From contig JAKZAN010000007.1 of assembly GCA_023053545.1 (NCBI GenBank), forward strand, positions 6,820,001 through 6,884,000: DNA of 64,000 nucleotides, given 5' to 3'. Position 1 is the first letter of the stretch; each line of letters begins with the position of its first letter. The notes under the pieces were generated by a model. That model made no database searches, was not told the DNA's origin, and saw only the letters and a program-made list of their open reading frames with translations. Shown in pieces: positions 29,801 to 43,400 of the stretch. This DNA comes from Lepidurus packardi. Its lineage: Eukaryota > Arthropoda > Branchiopoda > Notostraca > Triopsidae. The position numbers and the translations under genes were made by a program.

Positions 29801-32800
29801 TAGCCCTAGAGTCGCTCAATAAAGTGACGTCTGCTACATGCATTACATTGAAAAGTGCTAGCAGTTTTCCAGTACGCGCCGATTTTCTCTCCAACTATAC
29901 AAACACAGACACACACATATGAAAGGATAATTATACTATCTGTAGCCATGTTGGACAAGTGCGTCCAGAGTTGGAGATAGCTCAATGCTATCTTCCGTAC
30001 TGGTCAAGGTAAGTTGAGAACGCGGCTGAAATAAACCTTGCAGCTTTTGCGCAACCTTTTCTACCTGCAGTGAAACCCGATATGGATCATAGCTTTCTTA
30101 AGGGCTGCAGGTATACAATAACCAGTTACAACAAACTCTTCATTAAAACAGGTGCTCCTGCAGCCAGCCACATTTCCCCCAACAATCTTTGAATTAGCTA
30201 ATTCGTTCCCAAAGAAGCGCAATAATACACGTAAATAGTTTAAAGACGATTTAACGAGAATTTGAGTAGTGTTTATGCGACTTATTTAATACAAATCCCT
30301 TAAATACATATATTATCTATAATGTACGGTGACTGCCCCCTTTGCAACCAGTGCTGTAATTCCACAGCGGTTCAGTTCATACCCCCCTTCTCCAAGTCTT
30401 TTAAGTAACTTCACTGTGTCCACCCCTCAGTGTGTATAGGGTGTCGTACCGGAATTGTATGGGCATGTATAGGGTGCAGCTGGGTTGGCCCTGTCCCTGT
30501 CTGCGCCCCCACCTCCTTGACAGAACTTCGGCAACGTGTGCTCATCGGTCTTTCCCAGACTCTTACAGGTTGTTGATCAATATTTGTTTGCTCTAGCCAT
30601 CTATCACCTAAGCTGGTCATTTCAGCAAGAAAACCCAATCGTCATAACTCACGTCTACACGCGACTCACTTCGAATGACTTAAGAGAACTTTCTGGAAAA
30701 CAGCCAGACCGTTCCTTTTCAGGGTTGAAGAAATAGAAAAGGCAGAAAAACAAAAGCTGATTTACCCGTTACGGTAAATGTATTATGGAGTTACTTCAAA
30801 CAGGTATTGAAAGCCGTAAGATTCAGTGGCAAGAGGACAGCACTGTATTGCTGCAGGTGTAATACAAGTGGATCATGACTCGCAGGCACAACCACAGAAG
30901 AAGACATTCCATGTTACCGCAAGCATGACAGGACAGGTCTAACACAAGAAAAATTGACTAATGAGAAAGTATTGGCCACTAAATTCCCCAGTCACCGACC
31001 AAAACCTTACGGTTACAGAACCTTACTAAGGAGAACGCAAATTACTGTTTTACCTTGTCACAAATGCAGCAGCCTCATGGTATGGACTCTCTGGGGAACT
31101 AGGAAATCCCCCAGTCGTAACGACCGTTCGTGGTTTTCTGTTTGTTTAGCTCTTATATCGGTGTATGCTGTCACGTGCTATCGGCCTCTGCGTGTTATTT
31201 TATGCGGCAAATTCATTACCAGATCGCAATCTCGCTTCGCTTGTACGTAAACAGTCTCCCCAAGATGCGAGTTTCTCTACATACGACCCCCTTTAAAAAC
31301 AATCATGATTTGCTATCGACTGACAGCAAGAGTTGTCTCGTTATTTAAGATTTACAAGCAGCTGCGGCTATTTTCCACCTTGGCCAATGTAACTCCTTTT
31401 GCCCCACCATCAGCTTCGGGAAGTCTGAGTAATAAGCTTATACTGACTTGCAAGTACGACGATATTCATTTTGCCCCCGCCCACGTACCCCGGTTATTTT
31501 TCTGACGTTGATGAGAGACCGGATCCACGCCTGTACTTTTTGTCGTTGTTTGCGCTTTCGATAATGGGCTTTGCTTATGCTCCAGCTTCGAAACTTTCCG
31601 CTACAATGATTAATTCCTTCCCGCTAATGAGAATCAACCTTTCATTTTCCTCTCCTTGTGCATGGGTGAAAATATAGGAAATATAGAAGTGTACCCAGCG
31701 ACTGGAGCACAGTAACCAAGCTAGCGAGTACGAGGGCGAGGGAAAGAATGTGGTGAGGGATATAAAGGATAAAAAAACGACAAAATAGTTCACTCTTATA
31801 TGGGCTTGGTATAATTTCCTTCACGAAGACAACTCTCGGTTCATCTGGCTTCAATGGCGACATGTGTCATTAGACGTGGGCTGTAAGACAGTCCGAGTAA
31901 GCGAACAGAACCTTGATACATTGCAGCATTTTTTTTTTATTTATTTACTTGGTTAGAACTAATTTAGGCCTTTCTCTTCCTGCAATCTCTTTGCGTCTTC
32001 TCCCGTTAAATTAATTGCTGGGGAGCCTACAAATTGCGGACTATAGTCAGCTTTCCTTAAAAAAGTTACGCAGGCCTCGGTTTTTCTCCTCCCCCCATCC
32101 ATCCCGGTCTGTAAAAGGCATTAGACTTCCAGATACATACAACTCTCAGAAACAACCAAAAAGAAGAAGACACAAGTACGGGAATTTATTTTTCTTTGTG
32201 TGTTGGAGAAACAACAAAAACTGGAGTTTGCTTAGGAAATATAGATCCAACTCCTTCGTCTCATGTATGCAACCGGCAGTAAAACACATTCACACATGTT
32301 AACGGCAAGTTCCCAAACGAATACTCCGGTTTCGTTTCATTTTCCTTGGACTTTCTGCCGTTTGTCATGCAAGCTTTAACGAAAAAAATCCAACGCTATA
32401 AGCAAAGCGCTGCTGCGGCCAAACGACGCAAGTTATGACGCCCAGTCCACACATCGTAGTCTGTGTAAAATGGAGCGGCACTACGCATTCCAAATGAAAT
32501 TGACAAAAAAGGGGAGAAGAAAAGAGAAAAAAGACTATTGGACGCCTACAATTCTATCTATTGCTTGGTTTAAGATAGCTTCCTAGGACAAAAAGCTACC
32601 AGCGTTGGTAAACGATGATTTCTGCCCAGAGATGATCCAAAAAAAGATTATCGCCGGGCTGTTCCTCTTTTAGCATGCCTAGAATGACAAGAAATTAGCT
32701 AATGAGCAGAAGCTGGCACAAGCACATTCATTATCATTTCGTGGATTCGCATTTCTACAAGCCAAAAAAAAAAAAAATTATAAATTACACTTGACGGCTT

Positions 32801-33186
32801 CGTTTGCTATAAGAACAAGTTTATTTGTCACCTACTCTAAAAAAAATACAAATAAAAACTGCGAAATTTTTTATACCCGTATTTCAACGTTGAACAAACT
32901 CTCTGCATCCACAAAGAAAAATGAGGGGGGGGGGGGGCTATTTGGAATCAAAGACGGAGAAATTCCACGTTCTCAAATGCTTCTTCTACACACATGGAGC
33001 ACAAAACCTCGTCTTCGCATTTCCCAGTCCGGCTCGTGAACGAGCCAGCAGCCAGGCACGCATCGATTCAACAGCTAGCTCGGAGTCCCAGTCCAGAAGC
33101 TTAACCTTTTTTTTTGTCTTGCCGCTTTTCTCCGTCTCTGGCCATGCCTAGTTTCAGTTCTTTCTATCATAAAGACTCGGGGGGAC

Positions 33187-33210
33187 GGGGGGGGGGGGGG
33201 GGGGGGGGGG
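33187..33210. repeat. Poly-G homopolymer, 24 G
   Basis: A continuous run of 24 G on the plus strand, preceded by a shorter broken G-run from 33179, in the region between the receptor genes. A 13-G run occurs nearby at 32925-32937. Confidence 0.93.
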
Positions 33211-36038
33211 CGGAGGATCCCAAATATAGATGAACGGACTTCTACAGATGGTTACGTCATCCAAGTCTGGACGGAGTCGTTTTTATTCATATTTCTTTAT
33301 TTTGCTGGATAGAACACGGTCATGGTTTGTTTTCAGAACGTAGGACCGCATAATAAAAGTTCCTGCGTAAGCGACATCACTATGTAGCCGAGCCCTATAT
33401 TGCTTCACCGCAGCAGTGGCTTTTGTCCCGTGCTGATTCGGTGAGGGTGAGCATACTTTCCCCAGGATTCGATGAATAGCCATTAATCCTCTCGCCGTAA
33501 ACGCTGTACAATAGCTAGCTGTCTGGCTCGCTATTTAGGACAAGGAGTGAAAAGAGCCCGAGCAGTAAAGTTGGAGGATCCTCTAGGTTACAGCGCGTAC
33601 AAGATATATTACTGCGTAAGATTTCAACAACGGTTCCGGTGCGGAAATGACCTGCAATCAGATTGGCAGCCCCGTCGGAATCTCATCCTCCATGATCCCA
33701 CTCTGACTGAATTCTGTTTACGACATTGACGCTTATAACGTTGCTGTATAGCGCCCGGCAGAACGATTCTGTCGATAAGGACTGCGCCTATACGGAGGGC
33801 ATATTATGTGTGACCGTGCTACTCTCGCCTATTATACTTCCTAACATGTAAAAGACAAGGCATAAGTAAGTTTGCTTTACTCGCTGTCTACCAGAGAGCA
33901 AATCATACGCCTCTTTCCCGCCTAACTTCTGGTCCTCGTTGTGCATCGCCGTGTCTCCCAGCTTCCAAGTAAAGGATAAGGAAACTGGCAAACTGGGGTG
34001 TTGCTATATAGTGCTGCTGCTGAGCCCTTGCTTTTCTATCGATCGCATGCCGGCCGCGCCGAGAGAGCAGTAAAAGCAAGGCAAAAGGCAGCAAGCAATA
34101 TTGTGTGCCACAGCATTCCTAGCCTCAAAAGTAAAAGACATGGCAGGAGCCATCACGAAGCGTTTCTTATAAAACTGTAGCGAAAGGCACGAATTTGCAA
34201 GTGTAAAAAGGACAATACAGTGACCAAAATCAGAAAAACTGACATTATTCCAAGACCAACGAAAGAGTTTTCGCAACTATCTGACGAACATTCCGACGCC
34301 TGTTACTATGCTTACTATACATGCCCACGCTTAAAACAGTAAACAACACTCTTGGGTGTCATGATTGAAACTTTCGTTACACCACAAAGCCTCATCCTAC
34401 GTTACAATTTTCTTTCTTTAACAATTTTATTCACTTACTTCGCGTGTCATGAAAAGGAACATATTACTAGAAACTAGATATTTTCCCTCTAGTTTATTCA
34501 AGACAAAGTTGTTTTTCTTGGTGCTGTTGCCTTTTGAATACGCAAGGTAAATAGAAAACAGCCTTGGGAGGACGAACGCCGCAGGGTAATATTCAATGCG
34601 CCAAGAGCTATACTACTCGATTCCTCACCAGAACGGACGAAGGGAACTTTGGGCGGTAGTGCGCTATTTTGGGCTGTCATATTGTAAACGCACTGTGTAC
34701 AGTAAACTGTGTACGTAAAGGGCCATGTCTGAGAAAAAAAAAGTGAAGTTCCTTTGGGAATACAAGACGTTGATTAACACTAAACGGGGGTCTCGACTGC
34801 GTTCGCCGCGTCAAAAAAGCAACGCTATATTTTCTGGCTCTTGGTTCTCTCCGAACCGAATGTTATTAAGATGACTGTGGATACTCGTCCGGTTAACATT
34901 CGGTCCGCAGGGCGTAAGAAGTGGAAGAAAAATTCTTGCCTCCCCGTCCTTCTCGAAACTTCAACTGCGGTAAAACCCGGCCGTTGCTCGTGTCCACGCT
35001 CCCCGTGCCCCCTGCAACAGCGTTTAAAGCGGTCTTGGGGATTTATTTTTCGAGCGTCACACGTTTTCGACTTTGACTCGGCGAGTAAAAAAAAAAAAAA
35101 AAAAAAAAAAAAACTCACCACGACCTTTGTGGATGTTATTTCTCAGAACACACTTGGCGAAAGGAGGAAAAGGCGGACGAGCAAATGGAAACATTTTGTG
35201 CTCAAGAGTTTTACGTCTGTAACAGACAACTCCATTTCTTCGCGCTATAGCCTTCGACTCATTTTGGTTTGTTCTTTTTCTGCTTGCTTCCCCCATTCTT
35301 GACGCGTTTTTCCCCCCGCAAATAACAAAAAGAAAAGAGAAAATCCAAGCGGGAAGACACGACTCGACCATTCCAACTGCTACCACAATAGCGGCAGAAG
35401 CGTTCGCCACCAATGACTGTCAGTCTGGCAAGCAAGCCTAAAACTCCCCTTTTTTTTGCCGACATTCAATACGGAGTACTATTATATCCTCCTGCCAAAA
35501 AGCTACGCTTCCGTGATCCCCGGGACAGAGGATAAAATATCGAGGCTCAAGATTTTTCTTACTACGGAAGCTGTATCCACCCAATGATTCTTTTTTCCTG
35601 TTAGATATTCCTTTCCTCCCCCTTCACGCTGTAACCCTCGCAAGCCCTCTGGTTCGAAACATTGGGGAAGATCAAGGACGTCGACACGGATATTCAGTAT
35701 ACCTTCTCGTTTGAAAAGATCCACTTTGATGTCTATGCACCAGTAACAGGCTTGATACACGCGTGCGTGATGCAGAAGCTTTTTCAGATACCCAGCCAAA
35801 CATTATGGTATCTTTTTTTCGGGTTCTTTCTTCTTGAACACAACCGGCTCCTTCATCTGGTCCAACGCTTTCGACTTTTCGTTTTTCCCTTGAAACGATT
35901 GATAGAACCTGGTAGTTCAAGCAAGTAATTTCCCTTGTCTTTCTGGAGGCTCTAGGTTCCTTTGCTTTGGGCCATGAAAAGGCGACTGCGAAATTGGATT
36001 GCCATTGCGATTGCAATTGGATCATCGGGCTTATTGAA

Positions 36039-39000
36039 ATGCTTGGAGCCACGCGTCCCCGTTCTTCTTCGCCGTCGTCCACCACGTCACCTGCATCGTA
36101 CAGCAGCAACAATACAGACGTTATGGCCCATTTCTCCGATCCTCTTGTCCCGGTTTCCTGGCTGTCACAATCGTTCTCCCCCGTGGACAACAGTATTGAG
36201 GACAGCAATGGTACCGGCTGTCGTTCCTCAACCGGCGACACTTCTGGGCCCGGTTCTGCTAACACGGCGGTGTCGGTGCCAGTTTCGGTGGTGTCAGTTA
36301 GCACCTGGCTTTTGCTCATTGTGGCGCTCTTGCTGAATGTGGCCTTGCAGCCTTGTGCGGCCGACCAAGACGCCAAAAGACTTTATGAAGATTTGCTCAG
36401 CGAGTACAATCGACTTATACGCCCAGTGGGCAACAATTCTGACCGTCTCACCGTCAAACTTGGACTCAAACTTTCTCAGTTAATTGACGTGGTAAGTCAC
36501 CAAATCTTTTTTCCCCCCGCATGTAGAAGTGGCCGTTACTCGCAAACATTGAAACTTATATGACGTTTAATCTTGGTAGCTCGATTAGTAGACAACACAA
36601 TTAAATTAAAAAACGACGAGTAGAACTTCCGGATTCGGAATGTCTCATTTGTTTTCTGGCTATTGCTTTAAGTCAATGGTCGTAATGATTATTTTCCGCA
36701 CAAGTTACCACACAGCAGGCCATGTCACTCATTGGCAGAGGCATACTTCAGTTCGAAATTTCTCACAAGATACTATTCTCGTCCTTTCTTGTTTGTTTTT
36801 TTGCAGAACCTGAAGAACCAAATTATGACAACCAACGTTTGGGTGGAACAAGTAAGTCTTTTTCTCATGAGTCTACCCCCAAAGCCCTAACAAGTCTAAA
36901 TTGGCGTAGACACAAGCACAGCTCTTATTTGCTTATTTATTATTTTTTTTTTCAAGCTTTTGTTCCGTTGCATTGGTTTGTTTGTTTTGAGCAAACGAAG
37001 TTTTATTGCCTCGCGAGGGTATGGGTACCCCAAACCGTGAGCAATGCAGTAGCTCTTGTCTCAGTTTAATTGGGCATCTTATTAGTGTACTTTTTGTTTG
37101 TCCTCTCGTGTACCGGTGACTACTCCGACTCTGATGTTGATCTTGTTTTCCTGCCCACGTTCTGACTTGTAGGAATGGTTCGACTACAAGCTCAAATGGG
37201 ACCCCGAGGAATACGGCGGGGTGAAGACGTTGCACGTGCCTTCAGAGAACATATGGCTGCCAGATATTGTCCTCTATAACAAGTAAATTGACTTTTGTCA
37301 ATTTCCTTTTCTATGCCAGTTTGTTTTCTTCTTTTCGTCCAGTGCGGATGGTAATTACGAGATAACCATAATGACGAAAGCCATCCTCCGCTATGATGGA
37401 ACCGTCACATGGAAACCACCAGCCATTTACAAATCTTCCTGCGAGTTGGATATGACCCATTTCCCGTTCGACTACCAACGCTGCTTTATGAAGTTTGGTT
37501 CCTGGACTTACGACGGATCAATGGTAAATGGCTCTTCAAACTTCTCAATTCCACCTCAACTTGATTTGAAGAGATTTTTGGCCCTGAATAAGAGACCTAG
37601 ATCAAGCCCCCCATCCCCTCACTTTCAACTTTTCTTTTATAAACTCCGGCAGGTGGACCTACAGCATTTACACCAGATGCCCAACTCAAAGGTGGTCGAA
37701 GTGGGTATTGATCTTGCCGAGTACTACTTGAGTGTAGAATGGGTAAGTTATCGGAGCCCAAGGTTTTAGCACGCCAAAAGCCAAACTTCACGGGGGATTC
37801 TTTTGCTTCCCCATAACGCTATCTTTCATGTTCAAAGACAACTCAATTGAGTCAGAGTATGTGTCTTTTTTCTCTTTCATTCTTTTATCCCACCCCGTAT
37901 TCTCCGCCCTGGGTCCAATACGTCCATCATGATTTTGCGGGCTGGGAACGAAAAAAGGACATATTGGAAGTGCCGGCTCAACGCAATGAAAAGACGTATA
38001 GCTGCTGCGAGGAACGCTACCCGGACATTTTCTTCAACATCACGTTACGGCGAAAGACTCTCTTTTACACCGTGAATCTCATTATTCCGTGCGTGGGGAT
38101 TTCCTTTCTCTCGGTGCTCGTCTTTTACCTTCCTTCCGAATCGGGTGAAAAAATGTCCCTTTGTGTCTCCATTTTGCTCTCGTTGACTGTCTTCTTTTTG
38201 CTCCTGGCCGAGATTATCCCCCCGACCTCCCTCACCGTGCCCTTACTGGGCAAGTACTTGCTCTTTACCATGATAATGGTCACTTGTAGTGTCATCGCCA
38301 GTACGACTGTCTGCAGTTTCCATTTCCGAAGTCCATCCACGCACAGGATGGCGCCCTGGGTTCGTCGCATCTTTATTGATTTCTTGCCCAAAGTTCTCTT
38401 CATTCAGCGACCGAAACGCGACGATGAAGACGGTGGACCAGGCAGTGCACCCAACGGGAGTAGCAGTGGCAACGGTTATGGGTACGGTTTTCGCTCCGAT
38501 CCTGAAATGCACCTACCCACCCGCGGGACGGAAATCTCCATCATCCCGGTGGGTGTCCATGACCACCTGGACTACGAAATTCCTCCTCTCCCCGAGTCCA
38601 AACTTAAACCCGCCGGTAGCGGAGTGTCCCATTCGCCGTCTCATTCCAGAAATCGACAAACTGAAAGTACCGAAGGCGCCACGGGTACCTCTTCAAGGCT
38701 TTTGGCGGCTAGCGGTGACGCGGATGAGGGAAGCCACGGTGCGGCGTCAGCGGGCGCCAATTCGACCACACCACGACTGAGGCATCCTCCGGAAATGGAC
38801 CACGTCATAGAAGACGTTCGCTTCATTGGTCAACACTTAAAAAACAACCAAACCTTCGAAGGAGTAAGTTATCTTTTGGGACGCTGATTCTATCCAGTAT
38901 CATGTTCCATGCTAGCATAGCCTTTGATGTGTTGTCTGGGCTCATCTATGTGTTTACCATGTCTCACTTTTCACGCAGATTATAGAAGACTGGAAGTTTG

Positions 39001-39191
39001 TAGCCATGGTGCTCGATCGCCTATTTCTATGGATCTTTACCGTCGCCTCGATTGCGGGAACAGCAGCCATCCTTCTAGAAGCCCCTTCACTGTATGACAC
39101 CACCCAGCCTATCGATCTCAAGTACTCGAAAATCGCCCAAGCCAAGTTGCAGAAATTGGGATTGTTGGGCCATGACTTGAGTTTGCTGTGA
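36039..39191 (+). CDS. Nicotinic acetylcholine receptor subunit (alpha8/beta2-like), complete
   Basis: Cys-loop cation channel subunit with seven exons: 36039-36491, 36807-36851, 37173-37282, 37343-37523, 37653-37742, 37958-38863 and 38979-39191; 665 codons plus stop. The Cys-loop runs from about residue 236 to 250. Vicinal cysteines (YSCC, about 309-310) mark a principal, alpha-type subunit. TM1 is about 328-351, TM2 about 359-378 following GEK (cation-selective type), TM3 about 388-412 and TM4 about 605-627. The TM3-TM4 loop is Ser/Gly-rich with an [10 protein letters not shown] segment. [27 protein letters not shown] and [11 protein letters not shown] resemble insect alpha8/beta2 and beta1. 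The hydrophobic signal segment ([14 protein letters not shown]) is preceded by 60-90 Ser/Thr-rich residues; in-frame ATGs lie at 36039 and 36123, so the start is uncertain. The acceptor at 37957 lacks a good pyrimidine tract. A possible AATAAA lies at 39541. Confidence 0.93.
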
Positions 39192-40460
39192 AGTTTCGCT
39201 AGAAACATGGAGCGATCTGGAAATATTGCGGTGTCTTTCGTGTACGGTGCTTCTTCCATCACTACGTGAGCTTGAAAACGTTTTCAATGCTTAAAAAAAA
39301 CAAAAAACTCCCAAAAAGTTTTCCCTTTTCCCCCCACCCGCCGAAAAACTGTCAATCCCAAATTGTGATAAACGTTCCCAAGAATAAGAACAAACGAAGA
39401 TAGAAACGGAGATACATTAGACCCATAAGCGCAAACTAGGCAGCTCAATTAACTTAAAAACATGGCCCTACGTTGCACGCAACACTTGAAAATGCCACTT
39501 CCCGTGAAAATCACCCCAATTTGAATGCAACTTCGCTCAAAATAAACAATCCTAAATAGTGGGGACACTGAAACCAGAGCTTTTGTTTTGCTAGTTTTGT
39601 GCTAATACTTGGCGGTGTCTGGAGATAACCCACAACGAAGGCCGCAACTGATACGCTAACCAGTGAAGCTAAGTGGCCTGGAAAAAAGAAAAGAAAAAAA
39701 CTTGGAATTCATTCTTTAAACAAAGTCTTTGCTCCCTCACAGTTGAGAAACTGATCCTTCATTAAAAAAAAATACTCAAAATAAAAAAAAGGCTTCCGAC
39801 AATCAAAACGGCTCATTCGTATAATGAAGTTGGGATTGGGCAATTTCTGGGAGTGCTAGAATCATATCAACCTTGATACGACCGACGTTTGTCAAAGCGG
39901 GCTAGACTTCTGATGCTATAAGTGGTGAAGCCTCCATACGAACGAAACGGGAAGAAAGTAACAGCTCTGAGGCTGGAAATGCCCAAACAATAAATGAACT
40001 AGTGCTCACAGCTCCCTATTATGTTATGGATATCCGATACTAGTCCCAGTGTGACGTGATTCGGATACTAGCGCCAAGCAAATAAAGCCAAGCCCGGAGT
40101 CAGGGATCCGGAAACACTACCCCGAGCGTAAGAGGGATGACTCGATGGAAGAAGTGCTTTGTTTGATGATGGCAGCCATTGTTTTGCAAGCCAAACATTG
40201 CCCGTGTGTGGCTCTCTGTTATCGCCAAGCCCAATACATGTGCGATTGTTTTCATATGACTCGTAGCTTGCCCTTTTTACCGTCCGGTACACGTAAGCTC
40301 GGAGACACAGCGTAGCAGAGATAGGAAAACTGGCTCCTTCGTGCCCTACGAATGCCGATGCACACTCAATAACAATGGACTTACACATGTCCCGAGGCTA
40401 GGGTTGGATAAACCTAATTAAAGGGTATGTTTGCTTTGCCAGCAAGGAATGCAACATAGT
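39192..40460. other. Intergenic region between convergent nAChR and CTC1-like genes
   Basis: No coding exon was recognised. The left part is probably the 3' untranslated region of the plus-strand receptor gene, with an AATAAA at 39541-39546 on the plus strand. Nothing else was seen. Confidence 0.6.
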
Positions 40461-43400
40461 CTAAAGTAAAGGCGCAGATCGGTAAACCTGCTATAATATT
40501 CCATGTGCTAGATTTGATATAAAAAAAACGTCTCGACTTACCTTTAGAAAGTGCTGAACAGCAGATGAGGCATCTAGCACACGCACGTCAACGCCATACA
40601 AACGACAAAAAGTTTGGGAACTAGAATCCGCTTGGAAGGAACCTAACAAACTCGAAAGAGTGGAAAAATGAGACAGACTATTGCTACTAAAAAAGGAAAG
40701 GGAAAAAAGGTTTGATATACCTTCTTGCTGAAAAAGTTTACGACAGACCACTTCAATGCGTTGGAGTATGTAAGCAGATTTCAGGAAGCGAGACATTAGT
40801 TGGTGGAGAGTAGACAAGTTGGATCCTTTGCCCTGAAACAGCAAAATGTCGTCTAAATCCGGATTCGGAAGTTTATAGTAGGATTTGGGGTAAAAAAATG
40901 ACATGAAATAGGAAACATAAGCTAACAAAGCAATATCTCTAATTCACCTTTGGCAAGTGGAAGTAAAAGCCTTTGTCTCTTGCTATAGCTTCTCCAACGT
41001 TCCACATCTCTAGGCAAGGCAAAGCTTTCTTGCAGTTTTCGTTTGTCAAAAACAGCAATGCATCACCCGTCCCGTCTTCCACGCGAATCCTTCAAAAAGA
41101 GAAGAGAAATAGCGTCAGCTTAACGCAAATGCTCGGAACGTGTTTAAACCTTGGGCGCTTACCAAGCTTTGCAATCCAAGTGACAATCGCCTTTCCAGGA
41201 ACAGCCCGCGTAACTACATCTTGCTAGTGGCCGTTCGCTGCCGCAGCCACCACACTTATTGCTAATAACGAGCTTAGTGACTTGGCAGATGAGCACAGGC
41301 GCGACGATCAACGTGTGGTTCTGCTGGTAATCGCTCACGAACGTCAAAAGCAAAGATTTGGGAACACTAGGAATATCTTTAACCAACCTAATGACAGTAG
41401 ATCCAAACACGTCTATTAAATCTTGCTTATTTTGCAGTTTAGCCTTAGCAAAGATGGCTTTTGGTTGACATACTTAATAGAAGAGCTACTGGGCAGAATG
41501 GTTACGAGACTTGAGGAATTCGTCTCCGCATAGGTGTTGCCAGATTTAGCTCGCACAATCCGGACATTACTTATTTGTACTGTAACGTGAGGACATAACC
41601 CTAGCGGATAGCTAGCATCCCAACCATTGAAATAGACGCATATGGACCCTTCCTTATTGCGTATGTCTTGTAGTTTAATAACCGTGGTCAGATCGGAATC
41701 TACATTTAAATTAAACTTTTAAGTGCTGAATTCGCATTCAAAGAAACAAATAAACTTACGAGGAGTACCGAACCACGCCCCCGATGAAGTAACTACAGTC
41801 GAGCAGCGGTCGCTCAAGCATACCTTAGAAGGAGCATGGAATCTATCCACAACAATGCCTCGTATTGTTGTATGCTCATGAATGATATCCGTACACTCCG
41901 TAACGCTATCGTGGTACATGACACTAAGCTTATAGAGCCATCAAGTTAAAATTTGTACTTGTGAAAGTTTTCCGAAATCAGACTCAGTCTCGTCCGTTGT
42001 TCAGCGAGCTCGAAACGCGTTCCAGCTGGAAGAATGATTTGCTTGACGTTTCTTGGACCGGTGAAGCGCTTGAAGATTTGGCCCCGACTGAAAAAAAAAA
42101 ATAAATAAAAAAAAATAAAGAGTTTAAGACGATTCTAGGAGAAAGCGAAACACTCACTCTTTCTGAAAAAATAAGGGATCGGTGTCAGCCGACAGATGAA
42201 TATCAAAATACATCCCTTCTTGTATTTCGCTGAACGCGTGTGTTTGATGGAGGACCACAAGGGTGACATTGGATGTTCCTTTGGAAAGACGGATACTTGA
42301 TTGCAGAGGTTCTGGAAGCCACGGTATAATTACCAAATGGATCAGAAGGAACTGTCCTCTTGAGAGAGCCAATTAATTGGACTTGGAGGCCAAAGCCTAA
42401 GCTTTTGCCAGCCTCAGTATTCAAGTATTGCAAAGGCGTTTTGCTCAGAATGTAGACCTTTTGAAGGCAACTTTTTCCAAGGGAATTAACTTCTGCTTTG
42501 GCAAATTGCTTTTCTTGGCAGTCAACGCACGTTTCTCTTTTGAGAGGTACTAAATGATGGTCGAAAAGGTGCAGGTCTTGGTTGGAAAAGCGTATGTAAA
42601 GCTTCTCATGACATGCCTCCATTTGATGGGACGTAAACGTCTCGCGATAGACCAGGAACTTGGAAACGTAAATAAGCCGCCCGACAACCTCGCCTGGGGA
42701 AAGATATCCTTTGGAATCTTCAACGACACATTCAATTTGATGGCTAGCATTGTAAAGGACCCAGTTGCCTGCATGGTTGAAGCCTAAGCATCCAACTAAA
42801 ACACGAACGGAACAATGCAGGCACGACGATGCAGCTACTGTACATGACCAATTTGGGACTCTTCCACTGGACTCTTCCACGCCTACTTTAGCACAGCTGG
42901 AGAGGTTGGTCCATTCGCCACAAGAATCAGTATGCGTCACAAACGAGCGCAAATCCAGGTCTAATACTGCAAACCGTTTCAGCCAAGGCTCCTAAACGTT
43001 GGTAATCACCTTCGATAATACATATAATTTTCTTTAGGGGTTCATAATTTACTTCGTGTGTTATTCGGCAGGAATTGTCGTGCTGCAGGAATTCATGAGA
43101 TAATGATCTGATAACGACATCTGCAGAAAGCAGTTGGCGGACATGACTCATGAGAATGATTAACAAGGGACTGGTCTTGTTCCTTGTACTAAATTCAATT
43201 AAAAGACATCGGTCAGATAAAAGTAGGCAATTTAGAAGCATTACCTATGAATGCATTCCTCTGGAATAAAGGGAAACTTGAAAATTAACCAATTTCGTAG
43301 GCTAATAGCTTTCAAGAGTGACTTGCTACCCCAGTTATAGTGAAACGTCATTTCTCTCAGGCAGTTGTGACTGTACAGGGAGTCCCACTTTGGATACTTG

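Larger units (their letters stand above)
14758..36038. other. 21-kb region between two divergent nAChR genes, no gene supported
   Basis: Scanning both strands, reading frames are short, low in conserved motifs, and not linkable by splice sites. No transposase, reverse transcriptase, tRNA or rRNA signature was recognised. The region should hold the promoters and any 5' non-coding exons of both receptor genes. It includes G-runs at 32925-32937 and 33187-33210 and an A-run near 35088-35113. Confidence 0.6.

Noticed and set aside
35672-36376. A 234-codon minus-strand frame opposite the plus-strand nAChR exon 1
   Set aside because: Antisense shadow of the Ser/Thr-rich coding exon; it has no family similarity.
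37847-37957. Extension of the plus-strand nAChR exon 6 upstream to a start at 37847
   Set aside because: This is intron read-through; the family sequence resumes exactly at DILEVPA after the acceptor at 37957.
42154-42372. Apparent frameshift in the CTC1-like gene near 42,300
   Set aside because: A 55-bp intron (42279-42333) with donor gtaatt and acceptor ccaaag restores the frame and the phase exactly, so no lesion is needed.
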